From the NCBI RefSeq assembly GCF_029962835.1, contig NC_080582.1, forward strand, positions 75,822,177 to 75,886,176: a stretch of 64,000 bases of DNA. The letters are read 5' to 3'. Positions 10,201-22,924 of the stretch are shown piece by piece (the first letter of the stretch is position 1; every line of letters begins with the position of its first letter). This DNA comes from Magnolia sinica (lineage: Eukaryota; Streptophyta; Magnoliopsida; Magnoliales; Magnoliaceae). The notes under the pieces are model-generated. The model saw only the letters and a list, made by a program, of their open reading frames with translations. It was not told the origin of the DNA and did no database searches. The translations under genes and the position numbers were made by a program.

Positions 10201-10726
10201 GAAACATCGCACTCGCTTTTATAAAAAACTGTGCACGCTTTTGCAAGTCTCGAGCTCCGTTCCTTCGTTCTTCTAGAAGACTTTAAGAATACAAGAAAAT
10301 TTCATACTCTGACAGTGCGATGGTTGATACGCGGGTTCTTATGAATTAATTAGAAATTACATGGGTCAGATATAATTAGTTCAAATTAAACCTGCCAAAT
10401 TATTTATATCAATCTAAACGTAACATGGACCAAAAACTACAGTTATTTCGCTATCTAATTATCAGATTAGTGGACATTTAGGCGGTTCAAAATGAAAAAT
10501 ATCCGATGATATTATCTCCGAAAAAACCAAATTTCAACCGGATCACAGGTTTAGCATGTAACTTTTTTTTGAGGAGATATATCATAATATGAACGGTTTA
10601 GTTTTGGGTTATTATATTTTGACGTTAATATTTTCCGGTGCCTCCGTATCAAGCGTCATAGGAAGCCAGAGTATCAAAAAAGTACACTATAATATTCGCA
10701 GTACAAAGACACGCACCACCATGCAC
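10201..10726. repeat. Paralogous segment, partner of 3060-3530, with HSE-like motif
   Basis: This AT-rich duplicate spacer contains 'actgtgcacgctttt' and 'gatacgcgggttcttatgaatt'. At 10268-10289 the run GTTCTTCTAGAAGACTTTAAGAA contains several alternating TTC/GAA units. No gene is seen. Confidence 0.65.
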
Positions 10727-11224
10727 TGAAGTGACGTCACCTAGTTATGTGGGTCCCACCACGATGTATGTCTTGTATCGTCACTGTACATCCATTTGTA
10801 GAGATCATTTTAGGGCACAATTGAAAAAATGAACCAGATCCAAAGCTCAAAACGACAGAGAGAGTCACGCCCGCCGTTAAAAGCTCAAAGGGCATCAAAA
10901 GTTTTTGATCAAGCTGATATTTGTATTTTCCCTTCTTTAATGTCTGTGTTAACTTATGATTAGGTTGGATCTCAAATAGACATCATGGTAGACCTTAGGA
11001 CGGTTTCAATGGTGAGCGTCACTCTCCTCACTATCTTTTGTGGTGGGGTCTACTTCAATCTTATATCTGTTCTTTTAATCATATCCTAAAATGATCTCTC
11101 CAAATGGATGAACGTTGTGAATACAACACATACATTATTGTGAGCCCATGAAACTTGGTGACATCACTTAAGTAGCTAGTCTTGACTATTGCTACTCAAC
11201 CTTTGAGTAGCTAATCTGCGTCAA
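10727..11224. mobile_element. Fold-back MITE with TGACGTCA ends
   Basis: The left end carries GAAGTGACGTCACC followed by 'gtgggtcccaccacgatgtatg'. The right end carries 'acatacattattgtgagccc', GGTGACATCACTTAAGTAGC and 'tactcaacctttgagtagc'. It belongs to the subfamily at 15119-15678, 22515-43465 and 59280-59829. The exact limits are approximate. Confidence 0.75.
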
Positions 11225-11796
11225 CGAAATTCTTCTCGCTTGTACAAGAGACAGGTGAATATAGAGGTGTACATGAACCGAGCTAGCTCCGCTTGACACG
11301 ACTCAAAAAAGCTCGATTCGACTTGGTTTGACCTTGAGTTTGAGTCGAGTCAAGTTGACTTTTTTAGCTCCAAAATGAGTTTGACCTGGCCCCAACTCGA
11401 CTCACTTAGATTGAACTCAGCTCGAATCGAACTTGGATCGAACCAGTTTGGCGACTCGGTTACTTTGATATTAATGTTGCTCACCATGTGTTTGATGAAA
11501 TAACCCAATGAAGTGTGACTGGTGGCAAGGAAGGTACGTATATGAAACTAATACTTTTTTTTTCTTAATTTTTATGTTGCTTAAAAGGTGTTTAATAAAA
11601 TACCTATATAACCATTATTACTGTCTTAAATATAGTATGATTTTGAAGGTGCGGTACAAGTGTTTACCAAAAAAGCTGCATAGGCAAACATAACTCGATC
11701 TTAGCTTAAACTTGACTCAATCTTGGCTTAAACTCGGCTTGAATTGGCCCGAGCTGCTGACCAAATTGAGTTGAGCTACCAGTTAGACTCGATGAC

Positions 11797-14700
11797 TGTA
11801 ACATCCTGGATTTTCACTGTTTTAGGTTTTCAAAAATTCTTAAATTTTTTTAAAATGTAATTAACTTATATTATTACTTACTGACCATTGGCACTCAATG
11901 TTAGTTTATACACGGGCGATACCAGTAAAGAACCGAACAAGTTCGATTAATCAACCGTATGAAGTAAACGAATCCACCCGATCACTTGAACATCAAGTTT
12001 AGCCCCATGATTTACTCACGTAGGGCCTAAATCTAATTGACACATCGCTAACTAATTAAGACAATTATAACAAAATTAAAGATCTAACCGAAACCGAGTC
12101 AGATAAGGCCGGATCTTTGCTAATAGACCAAATCAACCCCGTTACTCTTTTAGCTTAAAACCGACGATTTAGAATAAACATGACAAAATCTCTACTTTCA
12201 CTACTTATAAGTAGGCCACACTATGAAAATGGTTAATCCAAACCCTAATCATTGCCCACGAGAAATCTCGATACCTAATTCATTACAGAAATTTCTCGAT
12301 TTTCTGAACAAGCTCTAGACCGCTCGTTGTTGGGCCACTAGTTCCAAAACTATAGAATAATGTCCATCTTACTGGGCTTGACGTCTATCGCGGGAGTCGA
12401 ACCTACATACTGTCCAAAACCGCTCAACTTGAGCCAATGGACGAGTGCATGAGAAGTACAAATACCTTAAAAGAAGAGACTGAAACTTAAGTGAATTGGG
12501 TCGTCCACTCTTATGCAAAGTTGAGGATTTTGGACCGTCGGTTTACGACCAAACTTCACACATGGAGTAAAGATATTTTCCTGCTCTAATCCATATAGCT
12601 ACGGCCCCGATCGACCATCGGTGACCGTTGAATAGACTTTTAACTATATCTGTTGATCGACGCATTCAAATGACGGGCCGAACATGTCCATACGTAGATC
12701 ATCATTAAGGCTAACTATCCTACGGTGTATATCAATATGTACCCCCCGTAGTGGGCTTAGAGGCTAGAAAAACCCTCCCATAGGGTAGTATAGTAAAAAC
12801 CCAACCATTAGGCCCATTTGCAACAAATTTGACACTATATAAAGGCCTTATTTGGGCAGGAGGAGAAAGGAGAAGAGAGAGACCTTGGGGTGTGGGTGTT
12901 GGTGCACCTCCGCCCTCTCATCTCATCTTTCACCGCCTTGCGTAGCCGGAGTCATCATTAGATCTTTTCCGACAATGGTTGGATGTAAGTGTTGAATCTC
13001 AAATATAATTTAGGGTTTCAATAGTTGTTTATCCCAAATCTCATAAGCTTGTATGTTTGTTTAGGTTTTTCAACAATTTTCTCTAAAAACCTAACCCTAG
13101 GAGTTCAAAATCGAAAATTCCTTCTTAAAGGTGCGGACTATTATTCTTATGTAGCCTAGCACCAATTTTAGTATGAATCTAATAATTATGTTTGATTGGG
13201 TGATGTATTTGGATAATCTAGAGAAAATTTAGGTAAGACCTTACATTTTAGATCCTCTCAATCAACATGAAATGATTATGGAATGTTTGTTATTCCTCAA
13301 CATGATTGGGTATAAATTTGATGATTGTTTGTTCATTCCTTACTTGATTTTTGTATAATGTTTCCTTATAACATGTATGATGTATTAACTCTTATGTATT
13401 TTATACTATAAGATACATGAAATTCTTGGCTTCCTTACTAACCCACACAACACACTTGTACATTTATTTTATAATAATGTTAGTAGTCGCATTTATAGAG
13501 AAACTTGAATTTATATGTTTAATGTATGACTACTTGACATCACTTGTGATAGGTGATAAACCCTAATTTGTCGAAGTACTATTGAATACCATTAAATCCC
13601 TAGGTTGCTCAGGAAACTGAGGTGAGAGAATGTGGTCCCATTGATAGGATTATCCTGAGGCTAGACCAACGGATTTGGGTGGATGTGAATGGGTGACAGT
13701 AATTGAACTACATAGGTCGCTTGTACCCGTTATCATCCGTCACGTACTCGCCTAAACTTGCACGGTGTAGTCCACTTACTGACTAACCATATTTGTTAAC
13801 CATGTCTACTCACGCCTGTATAGAACCTAGAGCACCCTTCAACCACTGAAGCCCATTGATAACCATCTGAAACCGATCCACTGACTCGAGAGCCGAGCAT
13901 GGTGGAATGGGACACTGTGTCCGAGTTGTCGGCCTACACTGGGGCGACGAGCCTCCCCGTAATAACTGCGAGCAATCCCTCTTCTCAGCACTCTTCATGT
14001 GCTTGAAATCGGGGATGGGGAACTCGATGGGATAAAGGATCACAGGGTCCTGACCTCGCACGTTGAGGGGCCTTAGTCTCGCAACCAGTTTAGGGCAATG
14101 ATACGTGGGGTGTACCAGTTTTCCTAATCTGTTGGATGAAGGGAATTAACTAAATACTCAGCTAACATTATTAACGCATCGCATTAGTTAGGATTTGGTG
14201 ACTCGACAGTTGAGGTCGCAATGAGGGAGTGTTGGTCATGCACGATCGTTAGACGAAATCGCTCGAGGGAGTGTTGTTGCGAAGTCATGCATCATATCAT
14301 AATACATGTACATGCATTAACAAGACTAGTTTAGAATCTGTGAATGTATGTCTTTCATTAAATTCATCATATAATTACTGCTTGTTGTAACTTAAGACTA
14401 ATAGTAACCACTGAGTTAGTTACTCACTCCCACTTTGGGATGGTGTTTTAAAACACCAACTAGACCCTTTACTAGATGCAGGTGAGGCGGAGCTCGACTA
14501 GCCGAGCGAGGTGAGCATGGATGAGGTCGAGGAGCTTCCCTGCTTCCAGACTTTCGACGGATCCTTTTAGTTTGAGTTCGAACTACCGCGGGGTATGGAC
14601 CAAGACTCTAGTCGCTTTGGGTTATGTATGGGTGGGACTAGTTCCCTATTTAGATGACTTGAGATTTGTAGTTTAGATACTTTTATGTTTAATTGCATTC

Positions 14701-14857
14701 GATACTGCTTTATGATTTACTTACACTGCATGTCATGCTGAACTCTCCATTTTTTATGAGATCATTTAAACGTAATTAAAATTTTTAGAGCACCCATGAC
14801 ACCTGGAAATTTGGGAGCCGAGTCCCTACACGGCCTCTGAAAACCTAGGGTGTTACA
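11797..14857 (+). mobile_element. Tekay/Del-like Ty3/gypsy solo LTR
   Basis: The 3,061-bp unit begins TGTAACATCC and ends GGGTGTTACA, flanked on both sides by ATGAC (11792-11796, 14858-14862). Long LTRs with TGTAAC...GTTACA ends are typical of Tekay/Del chromoviruses (family knowledge). A TATA box (TATATAAA, about 12836) followed by a purine-rich leader fits an LTR promoter on the plus strand. No gag-pol is attached, so it is a solo LTR. A relative of nearly equal length is at 29604-43075 after subtraction of its insert. Confidence 0.85.
12836..12843 (+). promoter_or_regulatory. LTR TATA box
   Basis: TATATAAA is followed by 'ggccttatttgggcaggaggag' and a GA-rich leader, the layout expected of an LTR U3/R border. 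The sister LTR has TATATAA at about 30383 with the same kind of GA-rich leader after it. Confidence 0.55.
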
Positions 14858-14935
14858 ATGACCGAGCCAAGCCAAGTTTGAGGTAGCTAGTGGCTGAGCC
14901 CAATTGAGCTGATGCTGACCGGATGCACACCCCTA

Positions 14936-16030
14936 CATGAATATAAATTCGTATAGGCACGAGGAGACGAAAAACTACGCACGAGAAGACGAAAAACTAA
15001 GTAGAATGCCTTGGGTTTTATCGTACACGGTTAATCACAATGACAGCTAAGCTTGTGGGACCAACCATGATCTCTTTCTAGATTCAGTCCGTTCAGTCGA
15101 GCTAAGGCCGAATCGATGGGAAGCAGATTAGATATTGACATGGTCAGTATCCAAATGACTATTGAAGTGACGTCACCAAGCTTTGTGGACCCCACTATGA
15201 TACATGTGTTGTATCCATATGGTCCAAACATTTTTAGAGATCGTTTTATGGCATTAAAAAAAGAATGAGATAGATCTAAAGTTCAATGGACCCACCATAG
15301 AAAACCGTGGGAGCAGTCACACCCACCTTTGAAACATTTCTAGGGCCGAATGTGATGTATTTTTGAGATCCAACTCATTCATAATTTAACATAGAGCTAG
15401 ATGAAGTGAAAAAATAAATAAATATTAGCTTAATGGGAGACTACTGTAGCCCCTAAGAAGTTTTGCACCGTAGATGCCACTATCTTTACTGCTTTCTATG
15501 GTGGGGTCCAATTGAACTTTAGATCTATCTCATTCCTATTGTAATGCCATAAAATTATCTCTCTAAATAGTTGGACGGTATCAATACAATACACGCATAA
15601 TGGTGGGGTCCACAAGTTTGGTGACGTCACTTCAGTAGCGATTTGGCTACTGACCTTCTCAGTATCCAATCCGCGACCGAAACGATGCACACCCCTGCAT
15701 GAATATAAATTCGTACACGTACAAGGAGACGAAATACCAAGTAAAACACCCTGGGTTCCGTCGTACACGGTTAATCACAACGACAGCTAAGCTTGTGGGA
15801 CCTACCATGATCTCTTTCTAAAGTCAGTCCGTTCAGTCGAGCTTAGGCCGACCCGATGCACACCCCTACATGAATATAAATTCGAACACGCCAAGGGGAC
15901 GAAAAATCAAGTAGAAGTAGAACACCCTAGGTTCCATCGTACACGGTTAATCACAACCATGGATAAGCTTGTGGGACCTACCATGATCTCTTTCTAAATT
16001 CAGTCTGTTAATCACGTTCAATAATTGATT
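14936..16030. repeat. Tandem units of about 170 bp, three copies, one split by a MITE
   Basis: Each unit runs 'gaatataaattcg...', 'ggagacgaaa', 'cgtacacggttaatcacaa', 'agcttgtgggacc', 'tgatctctttct'. Units start near 14936, 15690 and 15861. The later two begin with the hAT MITE terminus 'gatgcacacccct', so the duplication happened after that insertion. The unduplicated counterpart is 3560-4200. Confidence 0.8.
15119..15678. mobile_element. Fold-back Mutator-type MITE with TGACGTCA ends
   Basis: The element is flanked by GAATCGATG (15110-15118) and GAAACGATG (15679-15687), a 9-bp duplication with one mismatch. Near each end is a GAAGTGACGTCACC box in inverted orientation. It sits inside the first tandem unit; the second unit shows the unoccupied order. 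It is 560 bp and non-coding. Confidence 0.85.
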
Positions 16031-17291
16031 CTATGATGGAGGGATAAAAATCTAGGAGATAAAAAACTGAAGTAAACCACACGGTAAGGAACAATGGGGA
16101 TGGGATTCTAACCGTAGGTTTGGTTTTGGGGTTATCATGGTTTTTATCTGCCGTAGAACCGTTAATCGGGTGTCATTCATCAAGACGAAGTGAAAGAAAA
16201 AATCAAACCGATCCAAATATCAAACGGGTCACACCGTGTGAAAATTAGAGGTTTTAGCATTAGTTTCACATTGTTCTCATGGTTATGGTCCATCAGAACA
16301 GTTTTATCAGGCCTATCATTTGAATGTATGATTAAAATCTGATGGACGGAGTAGATTTATGTATAAAACATGGTGAGCTCCGCAGAGCTTGGGTGATTTA
16401 CACAACCGTGTAGGACAGGTGTTTTATAAAATTTAGCCTTGTTGATTCCGTGCGTCGCGCGAAGACAAGCGCTGACGCTTCTCGAGCTCTGATTTGTACC
16501 AACGGTGTAAAAGATATCAAAGTTACATGGGCCCAGAATTATGTATTTATTAAATCTTGTTTACACATTTTCCTACATCATTTCGTAGCATTATCCAAAC
16601 AATGAATCATATCCAAAGATCAAATGGACCACACCACCTATAGCACCACATTTAATGATTTTCACTGCTAAAAAATTAGTAAGGCCAGCATCAGGTTTAT
16701 TTTCCATCCAAAGACAAATCGAGTAAAAACAAAAGAGAAATTGATCACTAAGCACGTAACCTTTTAACTAGTATCTTTTCTGAATCATCTCAAACTTATA
16801 TTCCCAGTCTGAACTTCTCATGTACGGAGAGACTAATTGAGGATGAAAAAAGTAAGGGCATTTTTACCCTCATTAGTCCATCCGTATGGCTTTAAAAAGT
16901 AAGGATAATTATGTCCTTAATTTGTCGGTCCGTACATGAGAGGTTTAAACTGAAAAAGTAAGTTTGGGCGCGAAAGGAAAAGACGCTGACTAAAAGGTGG
17001 TGTATAAAATGGTCTATTTTGCAAAAAAAAATAATAATAATAATAATAAGTTGTGTACCCCTCAAAAGGATTTCAACGGTGGACTTAAATCCAATGCTAC
17101 TTTTTGTGGTGTGGTCCACTTGATTGTTAGATATGTCTTATTTTTTGTCTCAAGCCTTACTAAGAGCTTGCAACAGTTTAGATATAACACATACCGCATG
17201 ATGAAAGCCACTAACCGCATCTCGAACTCACCGCTTACTAAAATCCATGCATGCACCACCTCATAGTTGAACCCGCGATTAAATTCTATTA
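16031..17291. repeat. Segment B, left part: MITE-derived spacer
   Basis: From about 16430 ('ttgttgattccgtgcgtcgcg') this run is duplicated at 46703 onward. It includes partial fold-back bodies, an (AAT)n run at about 17030-17048, and a module with 'catgtacggagagactaattgagg' followed by an inverted partner. The frames at 16892-17266 are within the repeat. No gene is recognised. Confidence 0.65.
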
Positions 17292-17714
17292 GGGCCCGTT
17301 TGGCCGGGTGGATTGGAAGGGATTGAATGGTATTAGGGTGGATGGCATGGATTTCAAGGTAATGATGGTGTTGTCAGTGGATTGTCTTAAGATCCATGGG
17401 ATTGCTATATTCCAGGGATTGCTATATCGAGTCTGTTTGGCACGCTGGCCAATCCTGAGATTAAACCTTCCCATCCCTTCTAATCCCTCAAACCAAACAT
17501 GTCCTAGGCAAATTTGAACGGAATAGGGTGGAATGTATGGGATTTAAAGGTAATGATGGTGTTGTCAGTGGATTGTCTTAAGATCCATGGGATTGCTATA
17601 TCCCGGGATTAGGTCACCCAGTCTGCTTGGCACGCCCGGCCAATCCTAAGATTTAACTTCCAATCCCTTCCAATACCATCCAATCCCTTCCAATCTGCCT
17701 CGCCAAACGGACCC
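17292..17714. mobile_element. Tourist/PIF-Harbinger MITE, two-module form
   Basis: The ends GGGCCCGTTTGGCC and GGCCAAACGGACCC type (right end GCCAAACGGACCC) are inverted. Two copies of a 'gtaatgatggtgttgtcagtgg' module sit inside. Flanking bases are TTA on the left and TAA on the right, so the 3-bp duplication is not exact. Segment C (about 47480-47520) lacks this insertion. Confidence 0.82.
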
Positions 17715-19110
17715 TAAGATAAACTGAAGATCAAGTGGACTGCATCGAAAAAAGCAATGGGGGATTGAACATCTACCATTGAAATCCTCTTAGGGTCATG
17801 AAAGTTTTGGATCAATATGATATTTGTTTTTCCTCTTCATCCAGTCTTTATAGCCTTATGAACATATTAGATGGAAAATAAACCTTATGTTGGGTCCTAT
17901 GATTGTTTTAACAGTGAAAATCATTATCCTTGTTGCTATTTGTGGGGTGGTCCAATTAAGATGTGGATAAAATTTATATTGTCTTATGATCTTAAATGAC
18001 CTGGAAAAATGGATGAACAGTGTAAATACATCAATTTGGAGCTATGTAACTTCGATCTGTTTGAACTCGGAGCTTGAGAACTGCCGGCCCTCATCTTCGC
18101 ACGACGGTACACTAGCCAATCTGCTTCCGTGACACTCGGCACATACGTATTCCTGTGCCCGGTGCTGGGTGGAGTGCACAGAGAAGTCCGTTGCAATTCC
18201 ACTTCGTCCATATGTTTTGAAATACTGCAATAGGAGGAGAGTACAGAAATCATGAATATCCAAAACTCAGATGGGCCACACAAAATGTAACAGTAAGAAC
18301 AAAAACTCAGATGTGGGGACAAAAACGTCACCATTGAAACTTTACTGGAGCTGCCCATTGAAACTTATAGCGCTATTAAAACTCCGAATAAAATGCAGGA
18401 ACAAATATCATACTAATACGAAACTTATGTTACCCTCAGGCGTCCAATCCCTATTGTTTCGTGTGGTATGTCCCACATGAGTGTGGATCTAATTTCTTTT
18501 TATACTCCTGACCCATCGTAGTCTTGCAAAGCAGATGGACCGAGTAAATTTGTGGCTAACATTTTTGTGGGCCCCACACATCCTTGGACACTGAAATATC
18601 TTTGTGCTGGGTCACAGTACCCGTAATAAAATAGGAAGCCGATTGCCTGTCCACCGGGCGCCCCTCATGTTGGAAGATGTGTGGACCCCACAGAGATGCC
18701 TGTGAGAAATCCACTCCGTCTATCAGTTTTGCGTGACCATGGAAGGTATGAATCTAAAAATCAGGCAGATCCAACACTCATATGGGACATTCAACATTGA
18801 ACAGCAGGGATTGAATGCCTACCGTTGAAAAATGTCAGTCATACGGAAGTTTTGTATGTGGATGATATTAATGCCTACAGTTTATCTGCGAGGTTACAAT
18901 CTTATCAACGGTTTGGATGATGTATAAATATTATGGACAACTCTAGAAAAGTTTCAACGGTGGACATTTCTGTTCCCACTGTCTCTCTCATTTAGTATGA
19001 CCCGCCTGAATTTGGAAAATACCTGAGTTTGCAAAACTGACGAACGGAGTAGATTTTTCACTGACATATCCATGGCCAAAGGAGAATTCCTCTTTTACTT
19101 TGATGGATAG
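17715..19110. repeat. Segment B: fold-back MITE bodies shared with C
   Basis: The blocks at 17730-18110, 18115-18580 and 18640-19085 match 47590-47995, 47998-48460 and 48505-48945 in order. They are three MITE-like bodies of about 400-450 bp. The frames at 17984-18480 and their opposite-strand partners sit in them and have no domain signature. Confidence 0.65.
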
Positions 19111-20477
19111 ATTCAATTCGTAATGATGTCACTCAAACACATCCTAATAAACAAGAGATTTTCCTTTGTCGCAAAGAAAATCCGGACTTAGGCAGCTATT
19201 GAAATGGGACCCACATGATTACCGGAGTGATTTGATGCTCCCTGGCAAGTATGACTACCGCGGCTTCGGTGGATCCACTAGGGCAGGTGGATTCCAAACT
19301 GTGGGGCCACCATGATGTATATGCCTCACATCTACATTGCCTATCTGTTTCGAAAGTTCATTTGAGTGCATGATACTGAAAATGAACTAGATCTAAATTT
19401 CAAATGGACCACGTGATAGAAAATGGTTTACTATTAAAAACTTACCGTGAGCGACAAAAGTTTGCATCAAAGTGTTATTTGTGTGGTCCATCCATTCAGG
19501 TCTTTGTGGAAATCGGATTGCGTACTGCTTACGCTCCTATCGAACTACGTATACTCAGTTGGGACCACCTTGAATGTATTTGGCCTATTGGCTCCGTCCG
19601 TTGGTTTTTTCCATCTAAGGGTTGAGCCTAAAATTGAAGCACATCCAAAGATCAAATGAATCATACCGTTGGAAACAATGGGGATAATAATTTCCACCAG
19701 TAAAATTTTTCTAGGCCTCATAGTAATGTTTATTTGTCATCCAACCTATTCCTAAGATTATATAGGCATTGATTAGGGTAAAACACAAATATAAACTTGA
19801 TCCGGAACTTTTGTGGCCCACAGGAAATTTTCAACTAAAGATGCTCGTTTCAACTTTTTCGTTTAGTCCTTACCAACACTGGATTCTCTTATCTTTTGTA
19901 TTAAACTATAAAATTATTTGATAAAATGGGTGGACAAATAAGATAAAATATATACATCATGATGCAGCTCACAGAGTTTACTCCGAACGCTAAGCTAGTG
20001 AGTTACTAACCACGCACATTACCAATACATTGGGTGGCAAATAAACATTCCGTGGCATCCAGAAGTCTTTAGCGGTGGGTATTCAATTAACGTTTTTTAT
20101 GGTGTGGTCTACCTAAAGTTTTAATATCCTTCGTATTTTTTATTATTATTATTATTATTTTTTATATTTTCATTTTTACATGTCTAGTACCGATCGGTAA
20201 GATTAGCATTTAAACTTTAGTGGAATTATTTCTCTGCCGCGTATAAATAATTTCTAAGTGACTGTATATCAGGCGTCGCACTATGCCAGAGTACCAAAGG
20301 CTCTCACGTTTCTTTATCATGATACACGTTCCCAATATCCGAGCCGTGCGCTTTTTTCTCATTAAATCAGAGAAAAGTAACGAGTGCAGACCACTTTTCT
20401 AGAAGAATTTAGAATCACTTTTATGTAAAGTACGTAATTTATAAATAATTCCTGAGCACCTGTGTATCATCCATCAC
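19111..20477. repeat. Segment B: counterpart of A 5887-8410
   Basis: It shares 'tgactaccgcggcttcggtgg', 'gtggggccaccatgatgtat' and the HSE/TATA promoter-like blocks with A and, up to about 19590, with C. It lacks the SINE and the Tat solo LTR of A. A (TTA)n run is at about 20140-20160. No gene is seen. Confidence 0.65.
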
Positions 20478-21077
20478 GGACGCGGACTGCGTACTGAGTA
20501 ACTCAGCACGCTAAGCATACTTAAGTATAATGAGTAAACTCTTTGGGGTCCACCATGATTTACATAATTTATCCACTCCGTTCATACATTTTAACAGATA
20601 ATTTTAAAGCTCTAGTCCAAAAACTAAGAATGTCCAAATCTTAAGTAGACCTCACCATGATAAACAGTGTGAATTGAAATTCTACCAAGAATGTCCAAAT
20701 CTCAAGTAAACCTCACCATGATAAACAGTGTGAATTGAAATTCTACCGCCCAAAATTTCTTGGGGGCTATAGAAGTTTTGGATCAATCTTCTCTCCTTTC
20801 ATCTATGTCTGTGTGATCTTATGAGGAGTTTGGATGACAAATAAACATTATTGCGGGCCTTACCAAGGTCTCAATGGTGGAAGTCATTATTCTCATTGTT
20901 TCCCATGGTGTGGTCCACTTGAGCTTGGGAATCCTTCAATTTTCGGCTCAACCACTAAAATGTGCTAGAAAAACAGATGGACGGGGTGGATAACTTACAC
21001 ACATTCAGGGAAGGCACAACTGAGTTTACTCGGTATGATAAAAGCATACTGAGTAACTCGGTACGCAATCCGAGTTC
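20478..21077. mobile_element. Fold-back Mutator-type MITE, TACTGAGTAACTC subfamily
   Basis: It is flanked by ATCCATCAC (20469-20477) and ATCTATCAC (21078-21086), a 9-bp duplication with one difference. A has the single site ATCTATCAC at 8408-8416. The ends carry GACTGCGTACTGAGTAACTC and its inverse. It is 600 bp. A relative is nested in C at about 60715-61240. Confidence 0.87.
20626..20747. repeat. Tandem duplication of about 61 bp inside the MITE
   Basis: The block from 'aagaatgtccaaatc' to 'gaattgaaattctacc' occurs twice in a row with a few differences. It is a recent local duplication and makes this copy longer than its relatives. Confidence 0.85.
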
Positions 21078-21181
21078 ATCTATCACCATCCCGGTATCAA
21101 AGTCTCTCTCTTTGTTCATCCAGATTCCAAGCACCTGCTCGTATTCGAAGGCCATCTTCCTTTTCAATGGCATGTTGTATT

Positions 21182-21735
21182 GGAAATGGATTGGCTACTC
21201 CTCCTGACACCAGCCCGTGGCTGGTGGTCGGTGCCCTGTGGGCCCTAACATGATGTATGTATTTCATCCATTCTGCTCATCCATCTTTACAGATCATTTT
21301 AGGATTGATACAAAAAATGATAGGGATATAAACCTTAGGTGGATCACACCACAGGAAAACAATAATGATTGGATATCCACTATTAAAATCCTCCTAAGGC
21401 TCACGGTACTGTTTATTAGACATCCAATCAGTTGATTAGGTCATAAAGACTTAGATGAAGGGGAAAAATAAATATTAACTTGATCCAAAACTTTTATGGC
21501 CCCCAAAACATTTTTAATGATCAACGTTCATTCAAAGCTATTTCCTGTAATGTGATTCACTTACGGGTTAGATATAACTTATTTTTTCTTGCATACCATA
21601 AAATCATCTATACCATAAAATCAACTATAAAAATAGATGGACATCATGGATGAAACACATACATCATGGTGGGGCTCATCAAGCACCGACCACCAGCCAA
21701 TGGCTAGTGGCAAGGGGAGTAGCCCATCCGTTTCC
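21182..21735. mobile_element. Fold-back MITE, GGAAACGGATTGGCTAC subfamily
   Basis: It begins GGAAATGGATTGGCTACTCC and ends GGGGAGTAGCCCATCCGTTTCC, in inverted orientation. The A counterpart near 8490-8510 lacks it. The target duplication is not clean. It is related to 3600-4100. Confidence 0.78.
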
Positions 21736-22514
21736 GTTTAATTGTCTCTACATGTAATTTGATTGAATTTAATATTTATTATTTATCCAAGATGTTTACA
21801 TCTTTAATAGGTACTTAGCTCAGATCCCAAGTTACTTAAGATGGCAAAACTCTATTGGCCCTACCATGATGTATGTATTTATTATACATTCTTCATTCAT
21901 TTTGTCATGTCATTTCAGGGCATGAGCTCAATGCTAAAACTAATCCAAATCTTAGGTCGACCACACTACAAGAAACAATAAGAAACAATGACACTTGAGA
22001 TCCAAACTGGTTGATAATAATAGCGGAACTGAAAATGCATAAATATCAGATTGATTCAATTTAAAGAAAAAAAAAAATTTAAAAATTTTTTTCTTTTACA
22101 AATGTTATTAATTAGGAAAACTAATGTTACAAATTTCCGCCAATTTTCAAGGAAAAATTTCCTCTCTTTCAAATGCACATGCCAAAAAGAGATCATATTT
22201 TTATCTTTAATTCATCCACAAATTAAATGTCCTAAATTTCACTCTACTAGAATCTTTTAGAATTACTTCTCCATTACGTATGCAATTTATAAATAATTTC
22301 TAGGTTCTTGCATATCATGTGACACTACAACCAAGAGTTTCAAAGCCTAAATCGTCTGGTTTGTCGCAGTGCATCCATTCCTGGCAAAGATTTTCTTTTG
22401 CACGCATAGAAAGAAAGTAACCCACTTTGCTAGAACCTTCTTAAAGGGCTGCGAACTCCCTTGACCGACAGGTGTGTCTCTAAGACTTGTGTGGCATATC
22501 CGGCCGTGTTTAAC
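21736..22514. repeat. Segment B core, counterpart of A 8510-9243 and C 58803-59279
   Basis: It contains 'ttatccaagatgtttacatc', a MITE body at about 21835-22060, the decayed HSE (22250-22262) with a TATAAATA downstream, and 'gtgtctctaagacttgtgtggc'. There is no gene. The lysine- and phenylalanine-rich frame at 22051-22260 is an AT-rich artefact. Confidence 0.65.
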
Positions 22515-22924
22515 GGACGCGGATTAGATACTAACAAGTTGAGTAGCGAGTCTGCAACTGAAGTGACGTCACCCAGTACATGGGCCCACTGTGATGTATG
22601 GGTTGTATCCACACCGTCCATCCATTTTGAGATATTATTTTAGAGCATGAGCCAAAGAATGAGTTAGATAAAAAACTATAGTGGACCCTACCATAGAAAA
22701 CAGTGGGGAGAGTGATTCCCACCGTTAAAACTATCTTAAGGCCCATCATAATGTTTATTTGAAATCTAACCAGTTTAAAAGTTTTTTTTTTAAGAAAAAA
22801 AAACATGAAAGAAAGGAAAACACAGATATCAACTTATCTAAAACTTTTGTAGCCTTTAGAAGTTTTTAATGGTGGGTGTCACTGTCCCCACTGTTTTCTG
22901 TGCTGGGTCCATTGGAGCTTTGTA

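Larger units (their letters stand above)
11262..14935. mobile_element. hAT-type MITE split by a Tekay-like solo LTR
   Basis: The ends TAGAGGTGTACATG and GCACACCCCTA are inverted. The flanks are GGTGAATA (11254-11261) and CATGAATA (14936-14943), an 8-bp duplication with two differences. The unoccupied paralogue at about 3568 reads CATGAATG. The interior is rich in 'gagctcggctcgactcg'-like motifs, a familiar pattern for non-autonomous hAT elements. Without the solo LTR it is about 608 bp. Confidence 0.78.

Noticed and set aside
17984..18358. A 124-codon minus-strand frame and its counterpart at 47822-48187
   Set aside because: Both lie in the same duplicated MITE body; the readings diverge by frameshift, as expected of non-coding DNA.
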